Assembly: GCA_017436705.1 (NCBI GenBank)
Contig: JAFSCP010000025.1
Coordinates: forward strand, 1 to 64,000
From: Bacillota bacterium
GTDB lineage: Bacteria > Bacillota > Clostridia > Peptostreptococcales > Anaerovoracaceae
Length of the DNA: 64,000 nucleotides
Direction of reading: 5' to 3'
Both the position numbers and the translations under genes were made by a program. Each line of letters starts with the position of its first letter. The first letter of the stretch is position 1. Below the pieces are notes generated by a model. That model saw only the letters and a program-made list of their open reading frames with translations. It did no database searches and was not told where the DNA came from. Positions 22,892 through 33,232 of this stretch are shown here, one piece after another.

Positions 22892-24166
22892 ATGATTAAA
22901 CGAGATTCATATTTGAACCATATGGTCCATCATATGTGGAACGGCGAGGTCAAAGTAATCACGGGTATACGCCGCTGCGGAAAGTCGGTATTGCTGTTTG
23001 ACCTGTTCTATGAATACCTTCTCTCGCAGGGAGTTCAGGAAGACCACATCATAAAAATTGAATTGGACCAGAGGCGGTACTATAAGTTCAGAAACCCAAT
23101 TATGCTCTGTGAATATGTAGAGGCCCTTGTTGCAGAGAGGAAAGATGAAAAGTTTTATCTTTTCATTGATGAGGTTCAGCTTACAACAAAAGTGATTGAT
23201 AAAGAAAATGACGGCATTGAGGTTTCCATCTATGATATGCTTAATGAACTCAAGGCATACAAGAATCTGGATGTATACGTTACCGGCAGCAATTCAAAAG
23301 GACTTTCAAAAGACATTGCTACAGAGTTCCGTGGTCGTGCTACTCAAATCCATGTATTCCCTCTGTCCTTTGAGGAGTTCTACTCCCATGTAGGCGGTGA
23401 TGAACGAAAGGCTCTGGACGCCTATATGATTTATGGTGGTATGCCGCGCCTTCTGGCATTACCAGATGAAAAGGACAAAAAGGATTACCTGTCATCTCTG
23501 TACAGTGAGATGTATATCAAAGATATTGTAGAACGTAATGGTATCGAACGTGAGGATATTCTTAATGATATTCTGGACTTCCTCGCTTCACAAATCAGTT
23601 CTCTGACCAACCCGACGAATATTGCCAATGCGCTGACAAGCATTAAGAATGAAAAGGTTAATTCTACTCTGGTTTCCAACTATGTGCAGCACATCATTGA
23701 TTCGTTCCTCATTTCAATGGCAAAGCGTTATGATGTTAAAGGAAAGACCTATTTCAAGTATCCGAACAAATACTACTATACAGATATTGGCCTTCGTAAT
23801 GCTCGGTTGAATTATCGCCAATATGATCCGGGACACATTATGGAGAATATTATCTACAACGAACTTCTGCGCAGGGGATATTCTGTTGATGTTGGCGTGG
23901 TAACTGACCGTACCAGAGGAGCAAATGTGCAAAAAGAAATTGATTTTGTTGTAAACGATGCAGATAAAAAAATCTATATTCAGTCAGCTTTCCAGATGGA
24001 TACGGACAAAAAAGAATCCTCCGAGCTTGCATCGTTGATACTTACAAAGGATTTTTTCAAAAAAATTATTGTTCGTATGGATATTCCTCATAACTTCTAT
24101 GATGATAACGGAATCTTCCATTGTAATCTTATAGACCTGCTGCTTGGTCGTGTGGAATTATTTTAA
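22892..24166 (+). CDS. ATP-binding protein, AAA_14/DUF4143 family
   Basis: This 424-residue P-loop ATPase has Walker A ITGIRRCGKSVLL (about 23–35) and Walker B FYLFIDEVQ (about 89–97), with arginine-containing VTGSNSKGLS sensor region, and a C-terminal DUF4143 nuclease-like domain (about 210–420; PNKYYYTDIGLRNARLNYRQ..., E/D-rich strand KEIDFVVND). The family is common in gut anaerobes and its role is unknown; a nuclease-related or defence role is sometimes suggested but not shown here. GAGGTG precedes ATG 22892; GTG 22883 is an alternative. Strong flanking terminators and paired operator-like repeats make it a self-contained transcription unit. Confidence 0.82.
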   Translation: MIKRDSYLNHMVHHMWNGEVKVITGIRRCGKSVLLFDLFYEYLLSQGVQEDHIIKIELDQRRYYKFRNPIMLCEYVEALVAERKDEKFYLFIDEVQLTTKVIDKENDGIEVSIYDMLNELKAYKNLDVYVTGSNSKGLSKDIATEFRGRATQIHVFPLSFEEFYSHVGGDERKALDAYMIYGGMPRLLALPDEKDKKDYLSSLYSEMYIKDIVERNGIEREDILNDILDFLASQISSLTNPTNIANALTSIKNEKVNSTLVSNYVQHIIDSFLISMAKRYDVKGKTYFKYPNKYYYTDIGLRNARLNYRQYDPGHIMENIIYNELLRRGYSVDVGVVTDRTRGANVQKEIDFVVNDADKKIYIQSAFQMDTDKKESSELASLILTKDFFKKIIVRMDIPHNFYDDNGIFHCNLIDLLLGRVELF

Positions 24167-24206
24167 CCAATGAGTCACTAAAGATAATGCAAATATTAGC
24201 TTGTAC

Positions 24207-24243
24207 AACCCTGAAAATCGACTTTTTCGGGGTTATTTTTTTT
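24207..24243 (+). terminator. Terminator after the AAA/DUF4143 ATPase gene
   Basis: AACCCtgaAAA ... TTTcgGGGTT hairpin followed by a run of about nine T (24234–24243). Confidence 0.85.
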
Positions 24244-24307
24244 TCATTTGGAGGAAACCTGCTTAATACTTTCAGTAAAACGGTGTTTTGGAACGACAGC
24301 AACATGC

Positions 24308-24336
24308 TTGAAAGAAAATATAAAATGGGGTATAAT
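24308..24336 (+). promoter_or_regulatory. Promoter for uvrBA
   Basis: TTGAAA (24308–24313), 17-bp spacer, TATAAT (24331–24336). I saw no canonical CGAAC-N4-GTTCG LexA box nearby. Confidence 0.65.
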
Positions 24337-24383
24337 ATATTGTTAAAGTTCTAGAATAGAATGCAGTGAAAGGAGAGCCATCG

Positions 24384-26357
24384 GTGGACCAGTTCAAACT
24401 AATATCAGACTATAAAATGATGGGTGACCAGCCTGAGGCGGTAGAGCGCCTGGCTGAAGGCATTGCTGACGGCCTGAAATATCAGACCCTCATGGGTGTT
24501 ACCGGTTCCGGCAAGACCTTTACCATGGCCAACCTTATCCAGAAGGTGAACAAGCCAACGTTGGTAATTTCACATAACAAGACACTGGCGGCTCAGCTTC
24601 ACGGGGAGTTCAAGGAGTTCTTCCCTGAGAACGCGGTGGAGTACTTTGTGTCCTACTACGATTACTACCAGCCGGAAGCTTACGTACCGTCAACTGACAC
24701 ATATATTGAAAAAGACTCAGATATCAACGCTGAAATTGAGAAACTGCGTCACTCAGCCACTGCTGCTCTGGCAGAGCGCAGGGACGTTATTATCGTGGCA
24801 TCGGTTTCCTGCATATATGGTCTGGGTAGTCCATTTGACTACGAGAACCAGATGCTTTCTCTGCGGCCAGGCATGGAAAAGCCCCGCAAGGATATTCTCC
24901 GCAAACTGGTGGACATTCAGTACACAAGAAACGATATGGCCTTCGAAAGAGGGACTTTCCGGGTGCGCGGGGACATTATCGACATTTACCCTGCGGGCAA
25001 CGACTCTGCTGTGCGTGTGGAACTTTTCGGTGACGAAATCGAGAGCATCAAGGAAATGAATCCGGTAACCGGAGAAATTCTGGGAATCCGTAATCATATA
25101 TCAGTTTATCCGGCGTCACATTACGTGACATCACCGGAAAGTATGGAGCGCGCAATCCGCACAATCGATGAGGAACTGGTGGAAAGAGTCCAGTGGTTCA
25201 AAGACCGCGGCAAGCTGCTGGAGGCCCAGAGAATTGAGCAGCGAACCCGCTACGATCTGGAAATGCTCCGTGAAATCGGCAGCTGCAAGGGCATCGAAAA
25301 CTACTCCCGCCACCTGGTGGGCAACGCGCCGGGCCAGCGTCCGTATACTCTTATTGACTATTTTCCTGAAGATTTTCTCATAATAATTGATGAGTCCCAT
25401 GCCATGCTGCCTCAGCTGAGAGCAATGTACAACGGGGACCGGTCACGTAAATCCTCACTGGTTGATTACGGTTTCAGACTGCCGTCGGCTCTGGACAACA
25501 GACCGCTTAAGTTTGAGGAATTCGACGATATGATCAATCAGGTGGTCTTTGTCAGTGCAACGCCTGCGGCCTACGAAAAGGAAGTGTCGGATGGTGTTAA
25601 TGCTGAACAGATCATCAGACCTACGGGCCTTCTCGATCCGCCTATTGAAATCGTGCCGACAGAAGGCCAGATTGACCACCTCATCGGCCAGATAAAAGAA
25701 GTAACAGCCCGGGGCGACAGAGTCCTGGTGACAACCCTGACAAAAAAGATGGCAGAAAGTTTAACTGACTACCTTAAAGGGGTAAATATAAAGGTAAGAT
25801 ACCTGCACTCAGAAGTTGACACACTGGACCGTATGGAAATCATCCGCGACCTGCGTCTTGGGGTTTTCGATGTATTGGTAGGCATCAACCTGCTGAGAGA
25901 AGGTCTGGACATTCCGGAAGTTTCTCTGGTAGCAATTCTCGATGCCGACAAGGAGGGTTTCCTCAGAACTGAAACTTCCCTGATTCAGACCATCGGCCGT
26001 GCAGCACGAAATGTGGATGGCAGGGTTATCATGTATGCCGATAAAATCAGCAAGGCAATGGACGTGGCAATCAAAGAAACCGACCGCCGCCGTGCAATTC
26101 AGGATGCTTACAACAAAGCAAACGGCATCACCCCGGAATCAGTCCGCAAATCAGTCCGTGCAGTCATCGAAGCAACCAAGGTTGCCGAAGAAACCTCAGA
26201 ATATGTGGGCAAGAGCCCTGCTGAGCTGACCCGCAAGGAGCTGCAGGAACTTGTGAAGAAGCTGGAAAAGGAAATGAAACAGGCTGCGGCAGATCTTCAG
26301 TTCGAAAGAGCCGCCCAGCTGCGTGACCAGCTCTTTGAGTACAGGGTGAGATTATAG
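24384..26357 (+). CDS. uvrB: Excinuclease ABC subunit B
   Basis: UvrB is the damage-verifying helicase-like subunit of nucleotide excision repair. At 657 residues it is full length. Walker A is [13 protein letters not shown] (about 37–49), the beta-hairpin region is [12 protein letters not shown] (about 86–97), Walker B/DESH is [11 protein letters not shown] (about 333), and helicase motifs V/VI are [13 protein letters not shown] and [11 protein letters not shown]-terminal UVR motif ([27 protein letters not shown]) binds UvrC. The start is GTG 24384, 8 bp after AGGAG; a GTG six codons earlier would overlap the ribosome site. It is directly upstream of uvrA. Confidence 0.97.
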   Translation: MDQFKLISDYKMMGDQPEAVERLAEGIADGLKYQTLMGVTGSGKTFTMANLIQKVNKPTLVISHNKTLAAQLHGEFKEFFPENAVEYFVSYYDYYQPEAYVPSTDTYIEKDSDINAEIEKLRHSATAALAERRDVIIVASVSCIYGLGSPFDYENQMLSLRPGMEKPRKDILRKLVDIQYTRNDMAFERGTFRVRGDIIDIYPAGNDSAVRVELFGDEIESIKEMNPVTGEILGIRNHISVYPASHYVTSPESMERAIRTIDEELVERVQWFKDRGKLLEAQRIEQRTRYDLEMLREIGSCKGIENYSRHLVGNAPGQRPYTLIDYFPEDFLIIIDESHAMLPQLRAMYNGDRSRKSSLVDYGFRLPSALDNRPLKFEEFDDMINQVVFVSATPAAYEKEVSDGVNAEQIIRPTGLLDPPIEIVPTEGQIDHLIGQIKEVTARGDRVLVTTLTKKMAESLTDYLKGVNIKVRYLHSEVDTLDRMEIIRDLRLGVFDVLVGINLLREGLDIPEVSLVAILDADKEGFLRTETSLIQTIGRAARNVDGRVIMYADKISKAMDVAIKETDRRRAIQDAYNKANGITPESVRKSVRAVIEATKVAEETSEYVGKSPAELTRKELQELVKKLEKEMKQAAADLQFERAAQLRDQLFEYRVRL

Positions 26358-26404
26358 CGAGTCATAAATTGGGACAGAGTTTATGGCGAAAAGGAGAATA
26401 AAAT

Positions 26405-29236
26405 ATGTCAAAAGACATCGTAATAAAAGGGGCCAACGAGAATAATCTCAAGAGCCTCGATGTGACAATTCCAAGGGACAAGATGGTGGTGCTCACCGGC
26501 CTTTCCGGGTCCGGCAAGTCATCCTTGGCCTTCGATACAATTTATGCTGAAGGTCAGCGACGGTATATGGAGAGCCTTTCTTCCTATGCCCGCCAGTTCC
26601 TGGGTCAGATGGAAAAGCCTGATGTGGAATACATCGAAGGGCTCAGCCCGGCCATTTCCATCGACCAGAAAACCACCAACCGCAACCCACGTTCCACAGT
26701 GGGTACGGTTACTGAAATCCACGACTACCTGAGACTGCTTTATGCCCGCATCGGCAAGCCTCATTGTCCGGTCTGCGGAAAGCCTATCACAAGCCAGTCA
26801 GTGGACCAGATGGTGGATACTATCATGGGTTTTGAAGAGGGAACCAAGCTGATGATTATGGCACCGGTGGTGCGTCAGCGTAAGGGAACTCACGAAAAAA
26901 TCATCGAAAGAATCAAAAAAGAAGGCTTTACCAGGGTCAGAGTTGACGGTGAAATCAAGCTTATCGACGAAGACGAAATCAAGATGGAAAAGTCTTTCAA
27001 ACATACAATCGAAATCGTTGTAGACAGAATTGTTGTGAAGCCGGGCCAGGAAGGCAGAATTTCTGAAGCCTGCGAACTGGCCATCCAGGAAGGCGAAGGT
27101 CTGGTGGTAGTGGAAGGTGACTTCTACGACTGGCACTATGAAAAGACTTTCAGCACCAAGCTGGCTTGTCCGGACCACGGCATCAGCATCGAAGAACTTG
27201 AGCCGAGAATGTTTTCTTTCAACGCGCCTTTCGGTGCATGTCCGACCTGTAACGGGCTTGGATTCACACAGAAGCTGGATCCGAAGAAGCTTATCGACGA
27301 AAATCTGAGCATTGACGAAGGAGCTCTTCAGCCCATTTTCGGTACTATGGAGTTCAGTGGCTTCTACCGCCAGATGGTGGGTGCTCTCATGGAGGACCAT
27401 GGAATTGATGCCAGCCTGCCTCTTAAAGATCAGCCTGAAAAATTCCGCCAGGAGCTTTATTACGGCACCGGAGACAGGCATCTGAAATACTACTATGTGA
27501 GCAGAAACACAGGCACCAAATCACTTCAGGACAGACCTTTTGAGGGTGCGCTGAACAATATCGAACGTCGCTACCGGGAAACTACTTCCGATTATTTCAA
27601 GGAACGCATGGAGCAATATATGGTAATCAGGGAATGTCCTGATTGTCATGGCCAGAGACTGAAACCGGAAGTGCTGGCAGTAACCGTGGGGGATAAGAAC
27701 ATTGCAGAATTTTCTGAAATGTCCATCAAGGAAGCTCTGGACTTCGTGGAAAATCTGGAGCTTTCCGAAACTGACCAGAAGATTGCGTACCAGATTCTCA
27801 AGGAGATCAAAGCAAGACTTAACTTCCTGGTGGATGTGGGTCTTGACTACCTGACTCTCAGCAGAAGCGCAGGAACTCTTTCCGGCGGCGAATCACAACG
27901 TATCAGACTGGCTACACAGATTGGTTCCAGCCTGGTGGGCGTGCTGTATATTCTGGACGAGCCGAGCATCGGTCTTCACCAGAAAGATAATGAAAAACTG
28001 CTGCAGACTCTCAGACATCTGACCGACATCGGCAACACACTGATTGTTGTTGAACACGACGAAGATACTATGTATGCAGCTGATCATATTGTGGACATCG
28101 GACCGGGAGCCGGCATTTACGGCGGTGAGCTGGTGGCACAGGGCAGCGTGGAAGAAATCATGGCCTGCGAGGAATCTCTTACAGGGCAGTACCTTTCCGG
28201 CAAGAAAAAGATTACAGTTCCTGCAGAACGCAGACCTGGTAACGGAAAGACCATCACCATTAAAGGTGCACGCCAGAACAATCTTAAAAACATTGATGTG
28301 GAGTTCCCTCTGGGTAAGTTCATCTGCGTGACAGGTGTTTCCGGCTCCGGCAAGAGCAGTCTCATCAATGAAATACTTTACAAAGGAACTGCCAGTGTGA
28401 CTAACCGCCTTCAGGAAGAGCCGGGAGAACATGATGCAATCCTGGGGCTTGAACATATTGACAAGGTCATCGACATAGACCAGTCGCCGATTGGCAGAAC
28501 GCCCCGTTCCAACCCTGCAACATATACAAACATGTTCAACCCTATACGTGACCTTTTTGCCAGCCTGCCGGAGGCTAAGATCAGGGGCTTCGAAAAGGGC
28601 CGCTTCAGTTTCAATGTAAAGGGCGGACGCTGTGAAGCGTGCAGCGGTGACGGCATAATCAAAATTGAAATGCACTTCCTGCCTGATGTTTACGTTCCGT
28701 GTGAAGTCTGCAAGGGCAAAAGATACAACCGTGAAACTCTGGAAGTAAAATATAAAGGAAAAAGTATCTTTGATGTACTTGACATGAGTGTCAGTGAAGG
28801 AGTAGAATTTTTTAAGAATGTGCCTAATATCGTAAGATACCTGCAGACATTGGAAGAAGTGGGCCTTGGCTATATCAAGCTGGGTCAGCCCTCCACGCAG
28901 CTTTCAGGCGGTGAGGCTCAGCGTGTCAAACTTGCTACAGAGCTGACCAAGAGAAGCACGGGCAAAACTTTATATATCCTGGATGAACCGACTACAGGAC
29001 TGCACTTTGCCGATGTGGACAAACTGCTGACAGTTCTGGACAAACTGGTTGATGCAGGAAATACAGTTGTAGTAATAGAACATAATCTGGATGTGATTAA
29101 ACGTGCTGACCATATTATTGATCTGGGTCCTGACGGAGGAAACAGAGGCGGCACAATTGTAACGACAGGAACACCGGAAGAAGTGGCTGCATGCCCGGAC
29201 TCCTACACCGGACAGTTCCTTAAAAAGCTTTTATAG
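26405..29236 (+). CDS. uvrA: Excinuclease ABC subunit A
   Basis: UvrA is the damage-recognition ABC ATPase of nucleotide excision repair. At 943 residues it is full length, with two ABC modules. The first Walker A is [16 protein letters not shown] (about 32–47), with a first zinc module (CPDHG...CPTCNG, about 254–282) and [16 protein letters not shown]. The second Walker A is [15 protein letters not shown] (about 641–655), with zinc finger CEACSG...CEVCKG and [15 protein letters not shown]. Both ILDEPS/ILDEPT Walker B motifs are intact. It follows uvrB by 47 bp with AAGGAG upstream, forming the usual uvrBA pair. Confidence 0.98.
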   Translation: MSKDIVIKGANENNLKSLDVTIPRDKMVVLTGLSGSGKSSLAFDTIYAEGQRRYMESLSSYARQFLGQMEKPDVEYIEGLSPAISIDQKTTNRNPRSTVGTVTEIHDYLRLLYARIGKPHCPVCGKPITSQSVDQMVDTIMGFEEGTKLMIMAPVVRQRKGTHEKIIERIKKEGFTRVRVDGEIKLIDEDEIKMEKSFKHTIEIVVDRIVVKPGQEGRISEACELAIQEGEGLVVVEGDFYDWHYEKTFSTKLACPDHGISIEELEPRMFSFNAPFGACPTCNGLGFTQKLDPKKLIDENLSIDEGALQPIFGTMEFSGFYRQMVGALMEDHGIDASLPLKDQPEKFRQELYYGTGDRHLKYYYVSRNTGTKSLQDRPFEGALNNIERRYRETTSDYFKERMEQYMVIRECPDCHGQRLKPEVLAVTVGDKNIAEFSEMSIKEALDFVENLELSETDQKIAYQILKEIKARLNFLVDVGLDYLTLSRSAGTLSGGESQRIRLATQIGSSLVGVLYILDEPSIGLHQKDNEKLLQTLRHLTDIGNTLIVVEHDEDTMYAADHIVDIGPGAGIYGGELVAQGSVEEIMACEESLTGQYLSGKKKITVPAERRPGNGKTITIKGARQNNLKNIDVEFPLGKFICVTGVSGSGKSSLINEILYKGTASVTNRLQEEPGEHDAILGLEHIDKVIDIDQSPIGRTPRSNPATYTNMFNPIRDLFASLPEAKIRGFEKGRFSFNVKGGRCEACSGDGIIKIEMHFLPDVYVPCEVCKGKRYNRETLEVKYKGKSIFDVLDMSVSEGVEFFKNVPNIVRYLQTLEEVGLGYIKLGQPSTQLSGGEAQRVKLATELTKRSTGKTLYILDEPTTGLHFADVDKLLTVLDKLVDAGNTVVVIEHNLDVIKRADHIIDLGPDGGNRGGTIVTTGTPEEVAACPDSYTGQFLKKLL

Positions 29237-29254
29237 CGCGAAGGAGATCAAGAA

Positions 29255-30688
29255 ATGGACAAAAAATTGAACCTGACCATGCTCACCGACTTTTATGAAC
29301 TGACCATGGCAAACGGATACTTTGAAGCAGGAATGACAGATGACATCGCTTACTTCGACATGTTCTACAGAAGAGTTCCTGATGGCGGCGGCTATGCAAT
29401 CATGGCCGGTCTGGAACAGCTCATCGACTATCTCAAGAATCTGAAGTTTACAGATGAAGATATTGAGTACCTGAGAAGCAAAGAGTTTTTCTGCGAAGAA
29501 TTCCTTGAGTATCTGAGAAACTTCGAATTCAAGTGTGATGTATGGGCAGTGCCTGAAGGTACACCTGTGTTCCCTCATGAGCCACTCATCGTTGTAAGAG
29601 GTCCTGTGATGCAGGCTCAGTTCATTGAAACGATGATTCTGCTGACAATCAACCATCAGAGCCTTATTGCGACCAAGGCCAACAGAATCGTGAGAGCGGC
29701 CAAAGGCAGAGCAGTAATGGAATTCGGTACAAGAAGAGCTCACGGTGCAGACGCTGCAATTTATGGTGCGCGTGCTGCATATATCGGCGGCTGTGCAGGG
29801 ACTGCATGTGCCATCGCTGACAGAGACCAGGGGATTAAAGCCCTCGGTACTATGGCTCACAGCTGGGTTCAGATGTTTCCGGACGAATATACTGCGTTCA
29901 AGAAATACGCAGAGATTTATCCTACCAACTGCACGCTTCTGGTAGATACGTACAACGTGCTTAAGTCCGGGGTTCCTGCGGCAATCAAAGTTTTCCAGGA
30001 AGTAAAGCCGGAAAACATGGGTATCAGAATCGACTCCGGTGACGTTACATACCTGACTAAAAAAGCGCGTAAGATGCTGGACGAAGCAGGCCTGCAGGAT
30101 TGCAAGATTGTTGTTTCCAACTCGCTTGACGAATATATTATCAGAGATGTTATTCTTGAAGGTGCATGCATCGATTCCTTCGGCGTTGGCGAAAGACTGA
30201 TAACAGCCAAGTCCGAACCTGTTTTCGGCGGTGTTTACAAGCTGGCTGCTCTGGAAACAAACGGGGAACTGATTCCTAAAATCAAGATTTCAGAAAACGT
30301 TGAAAAGATTACAAATCCTGGTTTCAAGGAACTTTACAGACTTTATGACAAGGATACCGGCAAGGCTCTGGGCGATGTGCTCTGCATTGCAGGAGAAAAG
30401 ATTGACGAAAACGAACCGTACGAAATTTTTGACCCTAATGCGGTGTGGAAACGTACGACTCTTACCAACTTTGAAGTAAGAGACCTTCATGTTCCGATTT
30501 TCCGTGAAGGAAAGTGCGTATACGAAAGTCCGTCCATCGAAGAAATCAAGGAATACTGCAAGCAGCAGGTGGAAACACTCTGGGATGAAACACTCCGTCT
30601 GGAAAATCCACAGACATACTATGTGGACCTTTCTGAAAATCTCTGGGATATGAAACATGCCCTCCTGAAAGGTCGTCCGTGGAAATAG
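29255..30688 (+). CDS. pncB: Nicotinate phosphoribosyltransferase
   Basis: This 477-residue enzyme converts nicotinate and PRPP to nicotinate mononucleotide, the entry of the Preiss–Handler NAD salvage route. Recognisable features are MLTDFYELTMANGYF at the N-terminus, EFGTRRAHGADAAIYGARAAYIGG (about 148–171, phosphoribosyl site region), MAHSWVQMF with the histidine that is phosphorylated in the family, and GIRIDSGDVTYLTKKARKML followed by FGVGERLITA. It starts 18 bp after uvrA with AAGGAG upstream, so it may be read through from the uvr genes. Length matches the longer Firmicutes form. Confidence 0.95.
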   Translation: MDKKLNLTMLTDFYELTMANGYFEAGMTDDIAYFDMFYRRVPDGGGYAIMAGLEQLIDYLKNLKFTDEDIEYLRSKEFFCEEFLEYLRNFEFKCDVWAVPEGTPVFPHEPLIVVRGPVMQAQFIETMILLTINHQSLIATKANRIVRAAKGRAVMEFGTRRAHGADAAIYGARAAYIGGCAGTACAIADRDQGIKALGTMAHSWVQMFPDEYTAFKKYAEIYPTNCTLLVDTYNVLKSGVPAAIKVFQEVKPENMGIRIDSGDVTYLTKKARKMLDEAGLQDCKIVVSNSLDEYIIRDVILEGACIDSFGVGERLITAKSEPVFGGVYKLAALETNGELIPKIKISENVEKITNPGFKELYRLYDKDTGKALGDVLCIAGEKIDENEPYEIFDPNAVWKRTTLTNFEVRDLHVPIFREGKCVYESPSIEEIKEYCKQQVETLWDETLRLENPQTYYVDLSENLWDMKHALLKGRPWK

Positions 30689-30696
30689 GGTACTTT

Positions 30697-31233
30697 ATGA
30701 AAGAAATTTATATTTTACTTACCAACAGCACGACGTTAATATCAAAAGCAATCTCTTTATGTACCAAGGCGGAGTATACACATGTCGCTCTTGCTATGGA
30801 CAAAGACCTGACTATGCTCTATAGTTTCGGTCGTAAGTTCAAGTGGAGCATGGTTCCGTCCGGTTTCGTGAGAGAAGGCGTTAACCATGGTGTTATGGGC
30901 GACAGCGAGAATATGAAGTGCGCTTTGTATACAATTCAGATCAGCGATAACGCTTATCAGCGCCTTGCCAACAGGCTCAGACATATGGAGTCAAAGAAAA
31001 ACTGTTACAGGTTCAATTATCTTGGCCTTCCTATGTGTGGTTTCGGCTGGAAAAGTGGTGGCAAGAATGTTTTTTTCTGCTCCCAGTTTGTCTGCCATGT
31101 GTTGCAGAAGTCGGGCGCTATTGAAGAACACAAGCATCCTTCGCTGACACACCCTGTTGACTTTCAGAAACTGCAGGTTGCAAATAAGATTTTTGAAGGG
31201 AAAATCAGCGAACTGAGAAAATTTGCGTTTTAG
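30697..31233 (+). CDS. Predicted permuted NlpC/P60 (YiiX-like) cysteine hydrolase
   Basis: This 178-residue protein has the arrangement seen in circularly permuted papain-like hydrolases. A histidine motif, YTHVALAMD, near residue 30 is followed by a cysteine motif, FFCSQFVCHVLQKSG, at about 125–139. Such proteins are predicted amidases or lipid-directed hydrolases. Substrate unknown. It starts 8 bp after pncB with only a weak ribosome site (TAGGG), which suggests translational coupling. No signal peptide, so it acts in the cytoplasm. The assignment rests on the His and Cys motifs and their order. Confidence 0.65.
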   Translation: MKEIYILLTNSTTLISKAISLCTKAEYTHVALAMDKDLTMLYSFGRKFKWSMVPSGFVREGVNHGVMGDSENMKCALYTIQISDNAYQRLANRLRHMESKKNCYRFNYLGLPMCGFGWKSGGKNVFFCSQFVCHVLQKSGAIEEHKHPSLTHPVDFQKLQVANKIFEGKISELRKFAF

Positions 31234-31320
31234 ATAAGCTTCTGTAAAATTGGAATTTGCAGAAAAGGTCCGAAATAATACAGTTTTCGACCGAAATAGT
31301 GCAATAATCATACAACCATA

Positions 31321-31349
31321 TTGACAAAGGACCTCCTGACATGGATAAT
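31321..31349 (+). promoter_or_regulatory. Promoter for the Rpn-family gene
   Basis: TTGACA (31321–31326), 17-bp spacer, GATAAT (31344–31349). Within the spacer, ACCTCCTG (31331–31338) is the exact complement of CAGGAGGT (31371–31378), which contains the ribosome site. Confidence 0.6.
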
Positions 31350-31387
31350 TCTTTCACTGAATTACTTTGACAGGAGGTTTTATTATT

Positions 31388-32284
31388 ATGAGCGACAATG
31401 TGAACCGCGGATATAAGGACAGCGTTTTCTGCCTGCTCTTTAATGACAAAGCCCGTCTCATTGAACTTTACAATGCATTATTCGACACAACATACGACAT
31501 GGAAACGCCTTTGAATATCGATACAATTGAGGACGTGTTTTTTGTCAACATGAAAAATGATATTGCTTTTACAATCGATAACAAATTCATAGTGCTGACC
31601 GAGCATCAGTCTACGGTCAATCCGAACATGCCTCTGAGGTATTTAGTGTATCTTTCTTCTATCCTGCAGAAAAAGACTGACACAAAGAAGCTTTATGGAC
31701 GACAGACAGTAATGATCCCACGCCCTGAGTTTGTGGTGTTCTATAATGGCCCGGAAGACATGCCGTGCTACTGGGAGTTGCGGCTGGAGGATGCCTTCCT
31801 TGGCAAACTGCAGCCAGGAGAAAAAAGTGCTTTAAATCTCAACGTAAAGGTGTATAATATAAACAAAGAGAAGAACAGTGCGATTCTGAAAAAATCACGC
31901 AACATGGAAGGCTACAGCGAGTTGATAGACCGTATAAAGAGGTGTGCATCGGATGGTGAAGTGACCCGGGAGGCAATCGTCAGAGCTGTTGCGAGTTGCA
32001 TAGAAGATGGAATTCTGCCGGACTTCCTTGAAAAGTATGCACCGGAGGTGGTTGGTATGCTGTACAAGCGGTTTACTGAAGAAGAAATTAAAGAACTGTA
32101 TATGGAAGATGGGTTTAATATCGGACTTGAACGTGGTATGAAGCAAGGGATTGAGCAAGGGATTGAGCAAGGCAGACGCAGTGAGAAAATCAGTATGGCG
32201 GCTGCATTGAAAGCAGATGGAGTAGATGTTTCATTAATTAAAAAATATACAGGTCTGTCACCGGAAGAAATTGAAGAACTGTAA
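31388..32284 (+). CDS. Rpn family PD-(D/E)XK nuclease (recombination-promoting nuclease/transposase-like)
   Basis: This 298-residue protein is of the Rpn (transposase_31-like, YhgA) group. The N-terminal opening NRGYKDSVFCLLFNDKARLIELYNALF and the catalytic strand FIVLTEHQSTVNPNMPLRYLVYL (with the E-x-Q part of the nuclease core, about 75–97) are typical. The C-terminus holds a GIEQG-type short repeat (three copies around 256–268), also typical. Rpn proteins cut DNA and can raise RecA-independent recombination. The genes are found as many dispersed paralogues in clostridia. ATG 31388 follows AGGAGG by 10 bp. No terminal repeats or target-site duplication were seen, so it is not part of an intact element. 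Confidence 0.85.
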   Translation: MSDNVNRGYKDSVFCLLFNDKARLIELYNALFDTTYDMETPLNIDTIEDVFFVNMKNDIAFTIDNKFIVLTEHQSTVNPNMPLRYLVYLSSILQKKTDTKKLYGRQTVMIPRPEFVVFYNGPEDMPCYWELRLEDAFLGKLQPGEKSALNLNVKVYNINKEKNSAILKKSRNMEGYSELIDRIKRCASDGEVTREAIVRAVASCIEDGILPDFLEKYAPEVVGMLYKRFTEEEIKELYMEDGFNIGLERGMKQGIEQGIEQGRRSEKISMAAALKADGVDVSLIKKYTGLSPEEIEEL

Positions 32285-32287
32285 GAG

Positions 32288-32314
32288 GAAGAGGGAAGTT
32301 TTCCCTCTTTTTTA
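32288..32314 (+). terminator. Terminator after the Rpn-family gene
   Basis: AGAGGGAA/TTCCCTCT hairpin with a GTT-type loop followed by TTTTTT. Confidence 0.9.
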
Positions 32315-32325
32315 TTAAATAATTA

Positions 32326-32356
32326 TTGACCTTAAACCTTGTTTATACTTTAAAAT
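32326..32356 (+). promoter_or_regulatory. MerR-type promoter with 19-bp spacer and operator dyad
   Basis: TTGACC (32326–32331), 19-bp spacer, TAAAAT (32351–32356). The dyad TAAAC-CTT-GTTTA (32333–32345) lies inside the spacer. This over-long spacer with an internal dyad is the classic MerR-controlled layout, so autoregulation is likely. Confidence 0.65.
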
Positions 32357-32387
32357 CTGAGCTACACAAGGGTAAAGGAGGTAAAAT

Positions 32388-33140
32388 ATGAAAATTAACG
32401 AGGTAGAAAAAATTCTGGGCGTGCCGAAGGCAACTATCCGTTTTTATGAAAAAGAGGGCCTTTTAATGCCTCTGAGAAATGAAAAAGCATACAGGGAGTA
32501 TTCAGAAGAAGATGTTGAACTGATTAAGAAAATTATTGTTTTTCGTAAAATTGGTATACCTGTTGAAGATATAAGAGAGATTCTTAATGATAAAATAACT
32601 TTGCAGGAGGCGCTCTCAAAAAATATTTTTTCTTTGTATGAAAAGATGAGGGAACTGGAAGGTGCGCTTAAACTATGTATGATACTTCAGGAAAAGGATG
32701 CTGAAAATGATTCCTTTGACACTGGATATTACTGGGAGATGATACATAATGAAGAGACCGCAGGTAAAAAGTTCTTTGCAGTAATAAATGATGTAATAAG
32801 CTTTGAAAAGCAGGTAATAGGTGACCGGTTTGATTTGCTTGATGAGAACGGTAAAATGAAATATTCTGTTCTGGATTCAATAATGATTGCAGGTATTACA
32901 TGTGTGATATGTGGGTTACTGTGGTCGTTTATGAATGGAATGAGCGGGGAAACTTTTCTTCAGGGCATGATGTATCCTTTTGCGCTTATAATAATTTATT
33001 CGGCAATTGGATTACCTTTGTTTTTTATCAAAGGTAAGGACAAGCGGACGGCAAGAACAATCCGGATAATATGCAGAAATATCTTTATAGTGGTATGTAT
33101 TGCAATAGTTGTTGTAACAGTTATAAATTACTTTGCATGA
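32388..33140 (+). CDS. MerR family regulator with C-terminal membrane helices
   Basis: This 250-residue protein has an N-terminal MerR winged HTH (1–70; VEKILGVPKATIRFYEKEGLL...YREYSEEDVE), a coiled dimerisation helix (about 75–105) and three hydrophobic segments in the C-terminal third (about 163–183, 193–215 and 227–247). Membrane-embedded MerR proteins are unusual and suggest a signal from the envelope rather than a soluble ligand. The upstream promoter has the 19-bp spacer expected for a MerR target. No obvious separate target gene is adjacent, so it may control itself and distant genes. Start ATG 32388 with AAAGGAGG upstream. Confidence 0.8.
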   Translation: MKINEVEKILGVPKATIRFYEKEGLLMPLRNEKAYREYSEEDVELIKKIIVFRKIGIPVEDIREILNDKITLQEALSKNIFSLYEKMRELEGALKLCMILQEKDAENDSFDTGYYWEMIHNEETAGKKFFAVINDVISFEKQVIGDRFDLLDENGKMKYSVLDSIMIAGITCVICGLLWSFMNGMSGETFLQGMMYPFALIIIYSAIGLPLFFIKGKDKRTARTIRIICRNIFIVVCIAIVVVTVINYFA

Positions 33141-33142
33141 TA

Positions 33143-33175
33143 AAAATCCTCCCGCCTGTGCAGGAGGATTTTTTC
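33143..33175. terminator. Bidirectional terminator between merR-like gene and fba
   Basis: AAATCCTCC/GGAGGATTT hairpin with A-run on one side and TTTTT on the other, serving both convergent genes. Confidence 0.85.
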
Positions 33176-33232
33176 GGGTTGGGCTGTTCTATATTAACGA
33201 TAAAACAGTGTCGTTTGTTGGGCGTGCTGCGC

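Noticed and set aside
26798-28675. Minus-strand open frames inside uvrA
   Set aside because: They are shadows of a highly conserved gene with no start signals.
31331-31378. RNA thermometer or riboswitch at the Rpn ribosome site
   Set aside because: The pairing arm lies upstream of the predicted transcription start, so the short transcript cannot form it. Only a read-through transcript could.
31388-32284. Intact transposon around the Rpn-family gene
   Set aside because: No terminal inverted repeats or target duplications were seen in the flanks; the gene is a stand-alone unit with promoter and terminator.
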